From an uncultured Erysipelotrichaceae bacterium (GTDB lineage Bacteria; Bacillota_I; Bacilli_A; Erysipelotrichales; Erysipelotrichaceae), in contig CALUZL010000114.1 of NCBI GenBank assembly GCA_944325295.1, forward strand, positions 1 to 17,058: a DNA stretch of 17,058 nt, written 5' to 3'. The notes under the pieces are model-generated. The model was not told the origin of the DNA. It saw only the letters and a program-made list of their open reading frames with translations, and did not search any database. Positions 1-8,280 of the stretch are shown one piece after another. Position 1 is the first letter of the stretch. The number at the start of each line of letters is the position of its first letter. The translations under genes were made by a program, and so were the position numbers.

Positions 1-1
1 A

Positions 2-313
2 TTGAAAGAGATCCCCAAAAAAGTGAGCGGCCTTGAATTTGTTAGAGCCTATGATCGGCCAATCGAATGTTATAAAAAAGGAGTGTCAAAAGGAGTGGCC
101 GTAGCTTGGGTTGCTAAAAGACTTGGCATCGAGATGAGTGAAGTCATGGCCTTTGGCGACAGCGATAACGATATCCCCATGATCAAAGAAGCGGCCATCG
201 GTATCGCTATGGGAAATGGTGAAGATGAAGTCAAAGAAGCAGCCGATTACGTGACTGCGGCTTGTGATGATCTGGGGATCGTCAAAGCCTTGAAACACTT
301 TGAGATCATTTGA
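2..313 (+). CDS. Cof-type HAD-IIB phosphatase, C-terminal part (partial)
   Basis: This is the 3' end of a haloacid dehalogenase (HAD) family phosphatase whose 5' part lies outside the window, so the first in-frame TTG is probably not the real start. The visible 103 residues contain the signature HAD motif IV, GDSDNDIPM (about residues 52-60), whose acidic residues bind Mg2+. Next comes the run AAIGIAMGNGEDEVKEAADYVT, typical of Cof/YidA-type HAD-IIB proteins. An upstream Lys in GVSKGVAVAW fits the usual motif III position. Members dephosphorylate sugar phosphates and other small phosphometabolites in the cytoplasm; the substrate cannot be told from this fragment. The gene ends in TGA and is followed within 10 bases by a terminator shared with the convergent transketolase operon. 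Confidence 0.9.
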   Translation: MKEIPKKVSGLEFVRAYDRPIECYKKGVSKGVAVAWVAKRLGIEMSEVMAFGDSDNDIPMIKEAAIGIAMGNGEDEVKEAADYVTAACDDLGIVKALKHFEII

Positions 314-319
314 TTTTAA

Positions 320-352
320 AAGGTCCAAACGGACCTCTTATTTTATTTTTTC
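320..352. terminator. Bidirectional intrinsic terminator between HAD and transketolase genes
   Basis: A perfect 6-bp stem AGGTCC / GGACCT (321-326 and 331-336) with loop AAAC is followed on the plus strand by a T-rich tail (CTTATTTTATTTTTT), so it ends the HAD gene. On the minus strand it lies directly after the transketolase stop codon (338-340) and is followed by TTTTAAAA, a weaker tail, so it probably serves both convergent genes. Confidence 0.75.
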
Positions 353-1264
353 TTTGATGACTTTCACAAGATGGTCGGCACACAAGCCGTATTTTTCAAG
401 CACGTCTTTGGCTTTGCCACTGCTGCCAAAGACATCGTTAAGACCGAGGGGATAAAGCGGGTTTGTCGGCGCCTTAGAAGCTGCTTCCGCTATCGCTCCA
501 TACAGTCCGCCGATGATGCTGTGCTCTTCAAAAGTGAAGTTGTACTTGTGGGCTGCGATCAGATCGGTTACGCCCTTTTCATCGAGCGGTTTGATGCTGA
601 CGACTTCACAGACTGTGATATCGATACCTTCTTTCTTTAAGATGGCAGCTGCCCTTAGAGCTTCTTGAACCATCAGCCCGCAAGCGAAGACGCAGATGTC
701 CTTGCCTTTGTTTAAAACGCGGACTTTGTCAAAGTCAAAGGTACTGCTCTCGTCGTAGATGTCTTCGCTTTTGCCCCTTTGCATCCTGACATAACAGGGA
801 CCGTCGATCTTGGCGACATGTCTTATAAGGGCTTTAGTCTCATAGTAATCCGAAACGACATAGACGCGCATATTGGGCAAGGCGCGCATGATGGCGATAT
901 CGGCGATCGCCTGATGACTGGCACCATCTTCACCGACACTGACGCCGGCATGTGTTGCACAGATCTTGACGTTTAGCTTGGGATAGGCGATCGAGTTGCG
1001 GATGATCTCATAGGGACGACCACTCGCAAAGACGGCAAAGCTTGAGGCAAAGACCAATTTACCGCTGACAGCCATACCGGCAGCCATACCCATCATGTTG
1101 GCTTCGGCGATCCCGGCATTGAAATGACGTTTGGGGTCGACTTTTTTGATCTCAGCCGTCTTTGTCGATTTGGAAAGATCGGCATCAAAGGCCACGACGT
1201 TTTTATCTAAAGCAGCGAGTTCTTGCAAGATCTCGCCATAAGCTGCTCTGGTCTCATGCAACAT
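338..1264 (-). CDS. Transketolase, C-terminal (pyrimidine-binding) subunit
   Basis: The 308-residue product matches the second half of transketolase: the pyrimidine-binding domain (N-terminal, with FNAGIAEANMMGMAAGMA at about 48-65, containing the conserved catalytic Glu) followed by the transketolase C-terminal domain (about 190-305). In the cytoplasm it should pair with the product of the adjacent N-terminal gene to form a split, ThDP-dependent transketolase moving two-carbon ketol units in the non-oxidative pentose phosphate pathway. The start ATG lies one base after the stop of the N-subunit gene and is preceded by a strong SD (GAGGAGGTGATC), so the two are translationally coupled. Split transketolases are common in Firmicutes and archaea. 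A DXS-like or other ThDP enzyme is less likely because the paired N subunit is clearly transketolase-like. Confidence 0.93.
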   Translation of the reverse strand: MLHETRAAYGEILQELAALDKNVVAFDADLSKSTKTAEIKKVDPKRHFNAGIAEANMMGMAAGMAVSGKLVFASSFAVFASGRPYEIIRNSIAYPKLNVKICATHAGVSVGEDGASHQAIADIAIMRALPNMRVYVVSDYYETKALIRHVAKIDGPCYVRMQRGKSEDIYDESSTFDFDKVRVLNKGKDICVFACGLMVQEALRAAAILKKEGIDITVCEVVSIKPLDEKGVTDLIAAHKYNFTFEEHSIIGGLYGAIAEAASKAPTNPLYPLGLNDVFGSSGKAKDVLEKYGLCADHLVKVIKEKIK

Positions 1265-1265
1265 C

Positions 1266-2084
1266 TCAGATCACCTCCTCAGATAGCTCAGTCATCGCTT
1301 CTTGATACTGCTCAGCATTTGGGGCAACTCCATGCCATTGGGCCTGTCCTTCCATAAAGGAGACGCCTTTGCCTTTGATGGTATAGGCAATGATCATCGC
1401 CGGTCTGTCATCGTCTTTTTCGATCGCTTTAAAGACGCTTTCGATGTCATCGAAATCATGACCGTCACACTCATAGACCCTAAGACCAAAGGCTTCAAAT
1501 TTTTCTTTAAATGGTGTCGGATCCATGACTTCTTCGATACGTCCGTCGATCTGAAGGTCGTTATAGTCAAGGATATAGACAAGATTATTCAAATGATAGT
1601 TATGGGCAGCCATAAGTGCTTCCCAGACGAGGCCCTCTTGGCATTCGCCATCGCCGACAAGGCAATACACGCGATAGGGCACACCGTCAAGTTTATTGGC
1701 CAGGGCCATGCCGACAGCTACCGATGCCCCCTGGCCTAAAGAGCCGGTCGACATATCGACACCCTTTAAAAACTCCATGCTCGGATGGCCTTGAAGTTTA
1801 GAGCCGATCTGCCTGAAGGAAGTTATGTCCTCTTCAAGCAAGCCCATTTCATCCAAGATACCATAGAGGGCTGGCGAAGCGTGGCCTTTGGAAAGGACAA
1901 AACGATCCCGGTCTTTACTTTCAAGGTTGTCTTTATTCACATCCATGACTTCATAGTAGAGATAGGTCAGGATATCAGCAGCGCTCAAAGATCCCCCGGG
2001 ATGACCGCTTTGCGCTGCATAGACCATCTCGATTATCTTCTTGCGCACATTTCTGGCGTGTTTTTTTAACTCTAATTTATCCAT
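1266..2084 (-). CDS. Transketolase, N-terminal (ThDP-binding) subunit
   Basis: The product matches transketolase domain 1. It shows the early motif SGHPGGSLSAADI with its catalytic His, the SKGHASPALY block, the GHPSM block, and the ThDP/Mg2+ motif beginning GDGECQEG and ending at the Asn of DYNDLQIDG. It forms the cofactor-binding half of a split transketolase with the downstream gene (1-base gap). A GTG six bases further upstream (2090) is in frame, but it overlaps the SD sequence AGAGGTG, so the ATG at 2084 with 5-base spacing is the better start (272 aa). A promoter sits close upstream (2103-2131), leaving a leader of only about a dozen bases. Confidence 0.93.
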   Translation of the reverse strand: MDKLELKKHARNVRKKIIEMVYAAQSGHPGGSLSAADILTYLYYEVMDVNKDNLESKDRDRFVLSKGHASPALYGILDEMGLLEEDITSFRQIGSKLQGHPSMEFLKGVDMSTGSLGQGASVAVGMALANKLDGVPYRVYCLVGDGECQEGLVWEALMAAHNYHLNNLVYILDYNDLQIDGRIEEVMDPTPFKEKFEAFGLRVYECDGHDFDDIESVFKAIEKDDDRPAMIIAYTIKGKGVSFMEGQAQWHGVAPNAEQYQEAMTELSEEVI

Positions 2085-2102
2085 AAGCACCTCTTTACCT
2101 AG

Positions 2103-2131
2103 ATGATAACATTTCCCCGCCTACTTGTGAA
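2103..2131 (-). promoter_or_regulatory. Sigma-A type promoter of the transketolase operon
   Basis: On the minus strand there is TTCACA (2126-2131; 5 of 6 to TTGACA), a 17-base spacer and TATCAT (2103-2108; 5 of 6 to TATAAT). The predicted start point is near 2096, giving a very short leader that still contains the AGAGGTG SD. Confidence 0.65.
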
Positions 2132-2150
2132 AGTAAATAATACTGCACAA

Positions 2151-2285
2151 TCAGATTTCTTCAAATTGTGAATTGTAGAGTTTGGCATAAAAACCGTTTT
2201 TGGCAAGCAGTGACTCATGATCACCGACCTCCACGATATCCCCATCATTTAAAACGATGATCTTGTCGGCGTTTTTTATTTTTTA
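2151..2285 (-). pseudogene. In-frame C-terminal end of the ABC exporter, cut off by TAA at 2283-2285
   Basis: After the TAA, the same reading frame continues for 43 codons to a TGA at 2151-2153. It reads KIKNADKIIVLNDGDIVEVG, then a DHESLLAKNGFYAKLYNSQFEEI-type tail, which is the standard end of an ABC exporter ATPase (the strand after the H-loop and the C-terminal helices). A full gene 2151-3965 would encode 604 residues, the usual family length. The codons TAA AAA stand where TCA ACA (Ser-Thr) would be expected, so two C-to-A changes would explain the difference. No frameshift or other decay is seen in the tail. Confidence 0.8.
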
Positions 2286-3965
2286 TAGGCGGTGAGCGAT
2301 CACAAAAGAAGTCCGACCGCGCATCAGATCTTCCATGCCCTTTTGGATGAGCTCTTCGGTGCGGGTATCGACCGAGGATGTCGCTTCATCAAGGATCAGG
2401 ATCTTGGGATCTTTCAAAAAGGCGCGAGCGATCGTCAAAAGTTGTTTTTGACCCTGAGAGATCGCTGATGATTCTTCATTGATCTCAGTATCATAGCCCT
2501 TGTCTAAAGTTTTGATGAAGTGATCGACATGGGCCAGTCTTGCCGCCTTTTGGACTTCCTTTTCACTGGCATCCTTTTTGCCATAGCGGATATTGTCACC
2601 GATCGTACCGCTATAGAGCCAGGCATCCTGCAGGACCATTCCGAAAAGTGAGCGCAGATCATGCCTTGTAAAGTCGTTTATGTCATGACCATCGATCAGG
2701 ATCTTTCCGCTATCCAAGTCATAAAAGCGCATCAAAAGCTTTACCAGTGTCGTCTTGCCGGCACCGGTCGGACCGACGATCGCAATATTTTCACCGGCCT
2801 TGACCGCTAAAGAGAAGTCGTGGATGATCGTTTTATCGGGATCGTAGCCAAAGCGGATGTGCTCAAAAGTGACATCGCCCCTGATCGTGATCTTATCATC
2901 TGTATCATAGATGCTTACCGGATCTTTGACATCTTCTTTTTCACTTTGGGCATTCAGGACTTCAAAGACTCTTTCGGCCGCAGCACTCATCGCTTGCAAA
3001 ACGTTTAAGAGCTGCGCCGCTTGCGTTATCGGTTGATTCAACTGTCTGACGTATTGGATAAAGGCCTGAACGTTACCGATCGTCATTTTGGAAGCGATGA
3101 CTTCCAAGCCACCCACAAGGCACACTAAGACATAACCGAGATTTCCCAAAAGATTGGTCGCCGGCTGCATGATGGCTGCCATGAATTGTGATTTGTAAGC
3201 CGTCTTATAAAGCTCTTCATTGAGCTTTTCAAAATCAGCTTGCGCTTTTTTCTCATAACCGAAAGTCTTGACGATGACATGACCAGAATACATCTCTTCA
3301 ATATGACCGTTGACCTTGCCAAGATAGGCCTGTTGAGCATAGAAGTACTTTTGGCTCTTAGAGACGATAAAAAGTGCGATCAAGCCGGAAAACGGAACGA
3401 TCAAAAGGGCGATGACCGTGAGCTTTAATGATATCGTGACCATCATCCATAAGACACCGATGACCGTGACGATCGCTGAAAGGATCTGCTGGATCGACGA
3501 ATTCAGATTGGCAGCGATATTGTCGACGTCGTTTGTGACCCGCGACAGGATCTCGCCATGGGTCTCATGGTCAAAAAATTTAAGGGGCAAGGTGTTGATC
3601 TTTTCCGCTATCTCTCTTCGCAAACGATAAGAGATATTTGTCGAGATATAACTCGTGTTGAAGTTGGCCAAATAATTTAAAAGGAAAGAGGCCAGATACA
3701 TAAACGCAAGGATCATAAGGATCTGAAAGATAGCGGCATAATCGATACCACCGGTCCCGTTTAGTTTATCGGTGACACCTTCAAAAAGTAAAGTCGTAGC
3801 TTCACCCAGGACTTTTGGTCCAAAGATAGAAAGGATGCTGGCGCCGATCGTCAAAACCATGACGATAGCGATCCGAAGATAATAGGGCTTTAAATAGCTG
3901 AAAAGCTTAAACATCGTCCCTTTAAAGTCTTGTGGTCGCTCTTTTATCCTGTTTGGTCTAGGCAT
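2283..3965 (-). CDS. ABC exporter catalytic subunit, truncated by an in-frame TAA after the H-loop
   Basis: This is a fused permease-ATPase of the multidrug/lipid exporter type. An N-terminal six-helix transmembrane domain (about 25-330) is followed by the nucleotide-binding domain: Walker A GPTGAGKT (398-405), a non-canonical signature ISQGQ (502-506), Walker B KILILDE (521-527) with catalytic Glu527, D-loop SSVD, and H-loop His558 in VIAHRL. It overlaps the upstream exporter gene by 8 bases and should form a heterodimer with it. The protein ends at Leu560, directly after HRL, where the family normally continues 'STI(K/R)NADKI' for some 45 residues. The same frame stays open past the stop to 2151 and encodes exactly that missing end. 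So this is either a recent nonsense mutation, a sequencing error, or a shortened but expressed protein. The substrate is unknown. Confidence 0.88.
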   Translation of the reverse strand: MPRPNRIKERPQDFKGTMFKLFSYLKPYYLRIAIVMVLTIGASILSIFGPKVLGEATTLLFEGVTDKLNGTGGIDYAAIFQILMILAFMYLASFLLNYLANFNTSYISTNISYRLRREIAEKINTLPLKFFDHETHGEILSRVTNDVDNIAANLNSSIQQILSAIVTVIGVLWMMVTISLKLTVIALLIVPFSGLIALFIVSKSQKYFYAQQAYLGKVNGHIEEMYSGHVIVKTFGYEKKAQADFEKLNEELYKTAYKSQFMAAIMQPATNLLGNLGYVLVCLVGGLEVIASKMTIGNVQAFIQYVRQLNQPITQAAQLLNVLQAMSAAAERVFEVLNAQSEKEDVKDPVSIYDTDDKITIRGDVTFEHIRFGYDPDKTIIHDFSLAVKAGENIAIVGPTGAGKTTLVKLLMRFYDLDSGKILIDGHDINDFTRHDLRSLFGMVLQDAWLYSGTIGDNIRYGKKDASEKEVQKAARLAHVDHFIKTLDKGYDTEINEESSAISQGQKQLLTIARAFLKDPKILILDEATSSVDTRTEELIQKGMEDLMRGRTSFVIAHRL

Positions 3966-6099
3966 CGGCTAACTCCTCCCCATTTAACTGCGATGCAGCA
4001 ATCTCTCTATAGACTTCACAGGTCTTGAGTAATTCGTTGTGCTTGCCGATACCGGCGATCTTGCCCTCGTCCAAAACGATGATCTTGTCGGCATCGCGGA
4101 TAGTTGCGATCCTTTGGGCCACGATGAAAACCGTCGCCTTTTTTTCGCTGACCAGATCATTTAAAGCCTTCCTGAGCTTTTTATCCGTCGCGTAATCGAG
4201 AGCGCTGAAAGAATCATCGAAGATATAGATAGATGGATCTTTAGCCAAAGCTCTGGCGATCGATAGACGCTGTCTTTGCCCGCCGGAAACATTAGTCCCA
4301 CCCTGGGTTATCGGGGTATCGAGACCTTGACTGTTTTCGGCTACGATCTCTTGTGATTGGGAGATCTCTATTGCTCTTTGGAGCATTTGTGTCGAGACTT
4401 CTTTGCCAAATTCGATGTTTGAGCGGATCGTACCACTGAAAAGAAGGGCTTTTTGAGGGACATAGCCGATCTTTTCGCGAAGGTCAACTTGTCGGTACAG
4501 ACGGATGTCATTTCCGCCATAGGTGATCTTGCCCGCGGTCACATCGAAAAGCCTGACGATCAATTTGACAAGCGTCGATTTCCCACTGCCGGTCGAACCG
4601 ATAAAGGCGACGGTTTCATTGGGCTTAGCATCGAAAGTTATATCTTCAAGGACACACTCATCGGCACCCGGATAAGCAAAACTGACATTTTCAAAGGCCA
4701 AGGTCATATTGCCCTGGGGCATAGCGATGGGATCTTTTATATCCTTGATACTGTAGTCGGTATCTAAAACTTCAAATATCCGCCTAACGCTGACTAAGGC
4801 GCGCGGGATCATGATCCAGATCATCGCCACGATCATAAAACTCATGATGACCTGCATCGCATATTGGATGAAAGCCATGATCTCACCAACCGAGATCACA
4901 TTGATGTCGACAAAGCTTGCACCAAACCAGATGACAAGGACCGTGACCATGTTCATCACAAACATCAAAAGCGGCATCACAAAAGACATCACTCTGGACA
5001 CGAAAAGATCAGTCCTTCGATACTCATCATTGACACCATCAAAGCGTTTTTCCTCAAGCTTTTCACTGCCAAAAGCTCTGATCACTAACATCCCATCCAA
5101 AAACTCGCGCATGACCCTATTGAGGCGATCGACAAGTCCCTGAATCTTTTGAAATTTGGGCATGGCGATGACAAGTGTCGCCAACATCACGATCGAGATA
5201 AAAGTCAAAGCGACGACTAAGATCCAGATGAGATCGGGAAAGCGCATGACTTTGCTGATGGAGACAATACCCATCATCGGTGCGATCAGGATTATCCGAC
5301 ACAGCATCTGGATGAGCTGCTGCAGTTGAGTTACGTCGTTTGTCGTTCTGGTGATAAGCGAGGAAGTCGAAAACTTGTCCATGTCACTGTTAGAAAAACC
5401 TTCGACCTTCTTGAAGATGTCTTTGCGGATATTGGCAGCAACTCGGGCGGCAAGTTTAGTCGCCAGATAAGTCGAGATGACCTGTGTCAGGGCACAGAGC
5501 AGGGCTATCCCCAACATCAAAAGACCGCTGTTTAAGATGTAATTTGTCTGCAATGTACTCAAAGTGACACCGCAAAGAGCGTATTCGTCGCGAAGATAAG
5601 TCTTGGCCATTGCTTCAAAGCTTGACTCTTGTCCCCTTAAAGTTTCATCGAGCATCAAGGCAAGTGCCTCAGCATTCTGCTCATTTACTTCGATATCGTT
5701 TTGTCTGGCAAGGTTTGCATATATAAACGGTTCAAGTTCAATCTTGGCGAGATCTTTATCATAATCTTCTTTGAGGACATAGCTTGAAGTCGCAAAGTTT
5801 ACTTCGATCCCATCGATCAGTGCCTTTTCACCTTTTTCATAAGACTTGTAGGCAGAAGTGAATTTCGCTGCGTCCGCATCTTGCATAAACTGAGCCATGG
5901 CCTCATAGGTCTTAGCACTTAAGACCTTGGGCAGACTGTCTTTGATACCGCCATACTGGATCCCGTTTGTCACGATATCGCTCATTCGATCCGGCAGCGT
6001 CAGATCGAGCTGGACCTGCGCGTAAGTGAGGGCGATGATAACTAAAAAAACGAGCCAGAACGGTCTTAGATATCTTGCGATATTCTTGAAAGTCTTCAT
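3958..6099 (-). CDS. ABC exporter, degenerate-site subunit with large extracytoplasmic insert
   Basis: This 713-residue fused permease-ATPase is longer than the usual 580-600. A region of about 150 hydrophilic residues (roughly 35-185) lies between the first transmembrane helix (about 14-30) and the second (about 187-210), predicted to face outward. The ATPase domain has Walker A GSTGSGKS (501-508) and a canonical signature VSGGQ (604-608). However, Walker B is IYIFDD, with Asp629 replacing the catalytic Glu, and Gln662 replaces the H-loop His in VAQRI. This is the non-hydrolysing subunit of a heterodimeric exporter, as in TM287/TM288. Its canonical signature would complete the partner's intact catalytic site. 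No SD is visible before the ATG, and the promoter at 6108-6136 would start transcription within one or two bases of the ATG, so the mRNA may be leaderless. Confidence 0.92.
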   Translation of the reverse strand: MKTFKNIARYLRPFWLVFLVIIALTYAQVQLDLTLPDRMSDIVTNGIQYGGIKDSLPKVLSAKTYEAMAQFMQDADAAKFTSAYKSYEKGEKALIDGIEVNFATSSYVLKEDYDKDLAKIELEPFIYANLARQNDIEVNEQNAEALALMLDETLRGQESSFEAMAKTYLRDEYALCGVTLSTLQTNYILNSGLLMLGIALLCALTQVISTYLATKLAARVAANIRKDIFKKVEGFSNSDMDKFSTSSLITRTTNDVTQLQQLIQMLCRIILIAPMMGIVSISKVMRFPDLIWILVVALTFISIVMLATLVIAMPKFQKIQGLVDRLNRVMREFLDGMLVIRAFGSEKLEEKRFDGVNDEYRRTDLFVSRVMSFVMPLLMFVMNMVTVLVIWFGASFVDINVISVGEIMAFIQYAMQVIMSFMIVAMIWIMIPRALVSVRRIFEVLDTDYSIKDIKDPIAMPQGNMTLAFENVSFAYPGADECVLEDITFDAKPNETVAFIGSTGSGKSTLVKLIVRLFDVTAGKITYGGNDIRLYRQVDLREKIGYVPQKALLFSGTIRSNIEFGKEVSTQMLQRAIEISQSQEIVAENSQGLDTPITQGGTNVSGGQRQRLSIARALAKDPSIYIFDDSFSALDYATDKKLRKALNDLVSEKKATVFIVAQRIATIRDADKIIVLDEGKIAGIGKHNELLKTCEVYREIAASQLNGEELADA

Positions 6100-6107
6100 A
6101 GCTCAGT

Positions 6108-6136
6108 ATTTTATAGCGACTTGTCTTTTTGTTCAA
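6108..6136 (-). promoter_or_regulatory. Promoter of the ABC exporter operon
   Basis: Minus-strand TTGAAC (6131-6136; 4 of 6), a 17-base spacer and TAAAAT (6108-6113; 5 of 6). The predicted start point near 6101 is immediately before the ATG at 6099, implying a leaderless transcript. This separates the exporter genes from the preceding TagO/WecA-like gene. Confidence 0.5.
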
Positions 6137-6165
6137 TGATATGGCTGCAATTTAGCACTTGTTTA

Positions 6166-7278
6166 TCACTCGCGATGGTCGATCTTATTGGCCTCAAAGA
6201 AGGCATCGTTTGTCTTTTTGGGATGATGGAAGACCCTCCGACAAAAGCCGATGATCGGATGAAAGTGCGGATTGATCAGACCGGTCAGCGCGATAAAAAG
6301 CCATGCAACAATACAGAGCACCAAAAGTAAGACAAAGCCAAGGCCCTCATGGAAATACATAAGGATCGCCGCCAGGCCAAAAGCGATCGTTATTCCATAC
6401 AGAAGCAAGACCGTATTTCGATGGGAGAGGCCGATCTTATACATCAGGATGTGATGCAGGTGCAAACGGTCGGCTTGTGAGACCTTTTGCCCTTTGAGTT
6501 TTCTTCTGATGATCGCAAGACAAGTATCGGCAAGCGGGATGAAAAGGACGATGATCGGAAAGCCCAGAGTGATGAAAGTCGAAGTCTTAAAGCCCAAAAG
6601 GCCAAGACAGGCGATCATATAACCTAAAAATAAAGCTCCGCAATCGCCCATAAAGATCGAGGCCGGATGAAAATTATAAGGTAAAAACCCGCCGATCGCC
6701 CCGACCAAGATCAAAGCGATGACGCAGATATCACGCCGCCCCATAAAAAAGCCCAAAAGACCGATGACACAAAGGACGATGAAACTGATCCCCCCGGCCA
6801 GACCGTCAAGTCCGTCGATGAGGTTTACCGCATTGGCGACACCGACGATCCAGACAAACGAGACCAGAAAGGACACCGGGGCGATATTGAATTCAAAGCC
6901 CAGGATATTGATGATGCCAAGCTCGATATTGCCTCCCAAAAGCGGTACCAGAGCTCCGGCCATGATAAACAAGAGTTTGATAAGCGGTCTAAGGTCGAAG
7001 ATATCGTCGAGCACACCACCCAAAAAGACGATGAGACCGCCGATGAGGATGGCATTGATCGTATCGTCGGCACTCACTAAAAAAGACATTGCCATGATAA
7101 AGGCCAAAAAGATCGCCAAACCGCCAAAGCGCACGATCTTGCCATGATGAACAGTCCGATCGTTTTCCTGGGCATAGATCCCCAGATAAAAACCGATCCT
7201 TTTGGCGATGGGTGTGAAGATCAAAGACAGGATGAAAGCCAGACCAAAATACGGCAAAGCACCTAACACAAGATTCAT
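6166..7278 (-). CDS. Undecaprenyl-phosphate sugar-1-phosphate transferase, TagO/WecA type
   Basis: This 370-residue polytopic membrane protein belongs to glycosyltransferase family 4 (MraY/WecA/TagO). It shows the Mg2+-binding LDDIFDL motif (about 90-96), NLIDGLDGLAGG (152-163), NFHPASIFMGDCGALFLGY (about 202-220), and the cytoplasmic HLHH motif near 281 (DRLHLHHILM). The HLHH form fits WecA/TagO rather than MraY. It should transfer a HexNAc-1-phosphate from a UDP-sugar to undecaprenyl phosphate, starting a wall teichoic acid or other surface polysaccharide. The start is fixed by the SD GGAGGTG six bases before the ATG. It lies 31 bases after the DUF1146 gene, probably in the same operon. No clear terminator follows. 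Confidence 0.9.
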   Translation of the reverse strand: MNLVLGALPYFGLAFILSLIFTPIAKRIGFYLGIYAQENDRTVHHGKIVRFGGLAIFLAFIMAMSFLVSADDTINAILIGGLIVFLGGVLDDIFDLRPLIKLLFIMAGALVPLLGGNIELGIINILGFEFNIAPVSFLVSFVWIVGVANAVNLIDGLDGLAGGISFIVLCVIGLLGFFMGRRDICVIALILVGAIGGFLPYNFHPASIFMGDCGALFLGYMIACLGLLGFKTSTFITLGFPIIVLFIPLADTCLAIIRRKLKGQKVSQADRLHLHHILMYKIGLSHRNTVLLLYGITIAFGLAAILMYFHEGLGFVLLLVLCIVAWLFIALTGLINPHFHPIIGFCRRVFHHPKKTNDAFFEANKIDHRE

Positions 7279-7309
7279 TCAAACACCTCCGATCCAGTAA
7301 ATTCTATCA

Positions 7310-7507
7310 TTATCGGCCCATGATGACCATCATAAAATTGCCCAGAAGATAAGCGAGCGCCAAAGACAAGACAAAGTAAAGCACCTGAACCTCATAAGTT
7401 CGACCCTTGCGCATAAAACGGGCGAAGTCGATACCGTTTAAGGCATAAAGACAGATGCCAAAACAGACAAGATAGATGAAAAGATCGATGATCCTGTCTA
7501 GCGACAT
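7310..7507 (-). CDS. DUF1146 family small membrane protein (YwzB-like)
   Basis: A 65-residue protein with two predicted transmembrane segments (about 7-25 and 43-62) around a short basic loop (RFMRKGR). The pattern DFARFMRK...VQVLYFVLSLALAYLLGNFM matches the DUF1146 / YwzB family of Firmicutes, whose function is unknown. The gene overlaps the end of the NagA-like gene by 10 bases and has a strong SD (AAAGGAGAGGT) directly before its ATG. It is therefore translationally coupled within the operon. Confidence 0.8.
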   Translation of the reverse strand: MSLDRIIDLFIYLVCFGICLYALNGIDFARFMRKGRTYEVQVLYFVLSLALAYLLGNFMMVIMGR

Positions 7508-8262
7508 ACCTCTCCTTTGATGATCCCACTTAAGATCTCTCGGTTTTCATCAAGGATCAGGAAATCGGCGCGATTACCTCTTAAAAGCTTACCAAAAGTC
7601 TTGGGTAAATCTAAAAGGCGATAAATATTCATCGAAGTGTAAGCGATAAGGTCGCTCAAAGAAAGATCAGTCTTCAAATCTTCATCGAGGTGATCACCGA
7701 TAAAGATCAAACGATCAAAGGCGACATTTTTACACAAAAACTTGAGGCTGGCAATGGGCATATCTTTGATGTCGACCAAGACATAGGTATCATGGTCAAA
7801 GGCGTAATTGACAGGTCCGGGACGATAGGGATCATAGGGAGGCATGTCGTAGTAGAGCGGCCCGATCCCATCGACACCGATGCGCTCGATCATCTCTTCG
7901 CCGATCCTTGTATGGCCCAAGATGACCTTTACACCTTTTTGGCGCAGATCTTCAATATCATGCCTTTCGTTAGCGATCACAAGTTTGGCGTCTGCGTCGA
8001 ATTCATTTTGGGTAAGATCGATAAAGGTTCCCAGATCTTCTTTGGTCAGGGCGTGGCTTGCACCTCTTTGCCAAAGACCTCTGACACTGCAAAAAGCCGG
8101 AATGATCATCTTGCCGTCAAGATCGATCGTCTTTATGGCGAGATCTTTGTCACGACTGTAGATATCAAATATCTTTCCGTCTTTGATATGCAACGAAGCC
8201 TTAAGAAATACCTTTCTTTCATCGACATAGATGTCGGCATTTTTAAGCAGTAATTCACTCAT
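7498..8262 (-). CDS. Degenerate NagA-like (amidohydrolase fold) protein, probably non-catalytic
   Basis: The 254-residue product keeps the frame of N-acetylglucosamine-6-phosphate deacetylase (NagA). It has an N-terminal beta-sandwich start (LLLKNADIYVDERKVF...GKIFDI), 'MIIPAF' at 52-57 where NagA has 'hIPGFID', a VKVILGHT block (112-118), a PPYDPYRPGPVNYAF block (about 141-155) matching NagA 'PLHHREPGVVGAA', and the C-terminal RADFLILDENREI strand. NagA is about 380 residues; here the segment carrying HIHG and the LEGP glutamate is collapsed to about 50 residues. HIHG has become SVRG, HLFNAM has become GPLYYDM, IHVHP has become DIKDMPIA, and the catalytic VTD Asp is in IGDH. With these ligands missing, deacetylase activity is unlikely. 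It has a good SD (AGGAG), lies 18 bases after the pyrophosphatase gene, and overlaps DUF1146. Its function is unknown. Confidence 0.7.
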   Translation of the reverse strand: MSELLLKNADIYVDERKVFLKASLHIKDGKIFDIYSRDKDLAIKTIDLDGKMIIPAFCSVRGLWQRGASHALTKEDLGTFIDLTQNEFDADAKLVIANERHDIEDLRQKGVKVILGHTRIGEEMIERIGVDGIGPLYYDMPPYDPYRPGPVNYAFDHDTYVLVDIKDMPIASLKFLCKNVAFDRLIFIGDHLDEDLKTDLSLSDLIAYTSMNIYRLLDLPKTFGKLLRGNRADFLILDENREILSGIIKGEVCR

Positions 8263-8280
8263 ATTAACTCCTGTAAGGTC

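Noticed and set aside
1302..1739. Long ORFs antisense to transketolase, the ABC genes and others (for example 145 and 187 codons)
   Set aside because: They mirror the codon pattern of well-identified genes on the other strand, lack ribosome sites and have no recognisable motifs.
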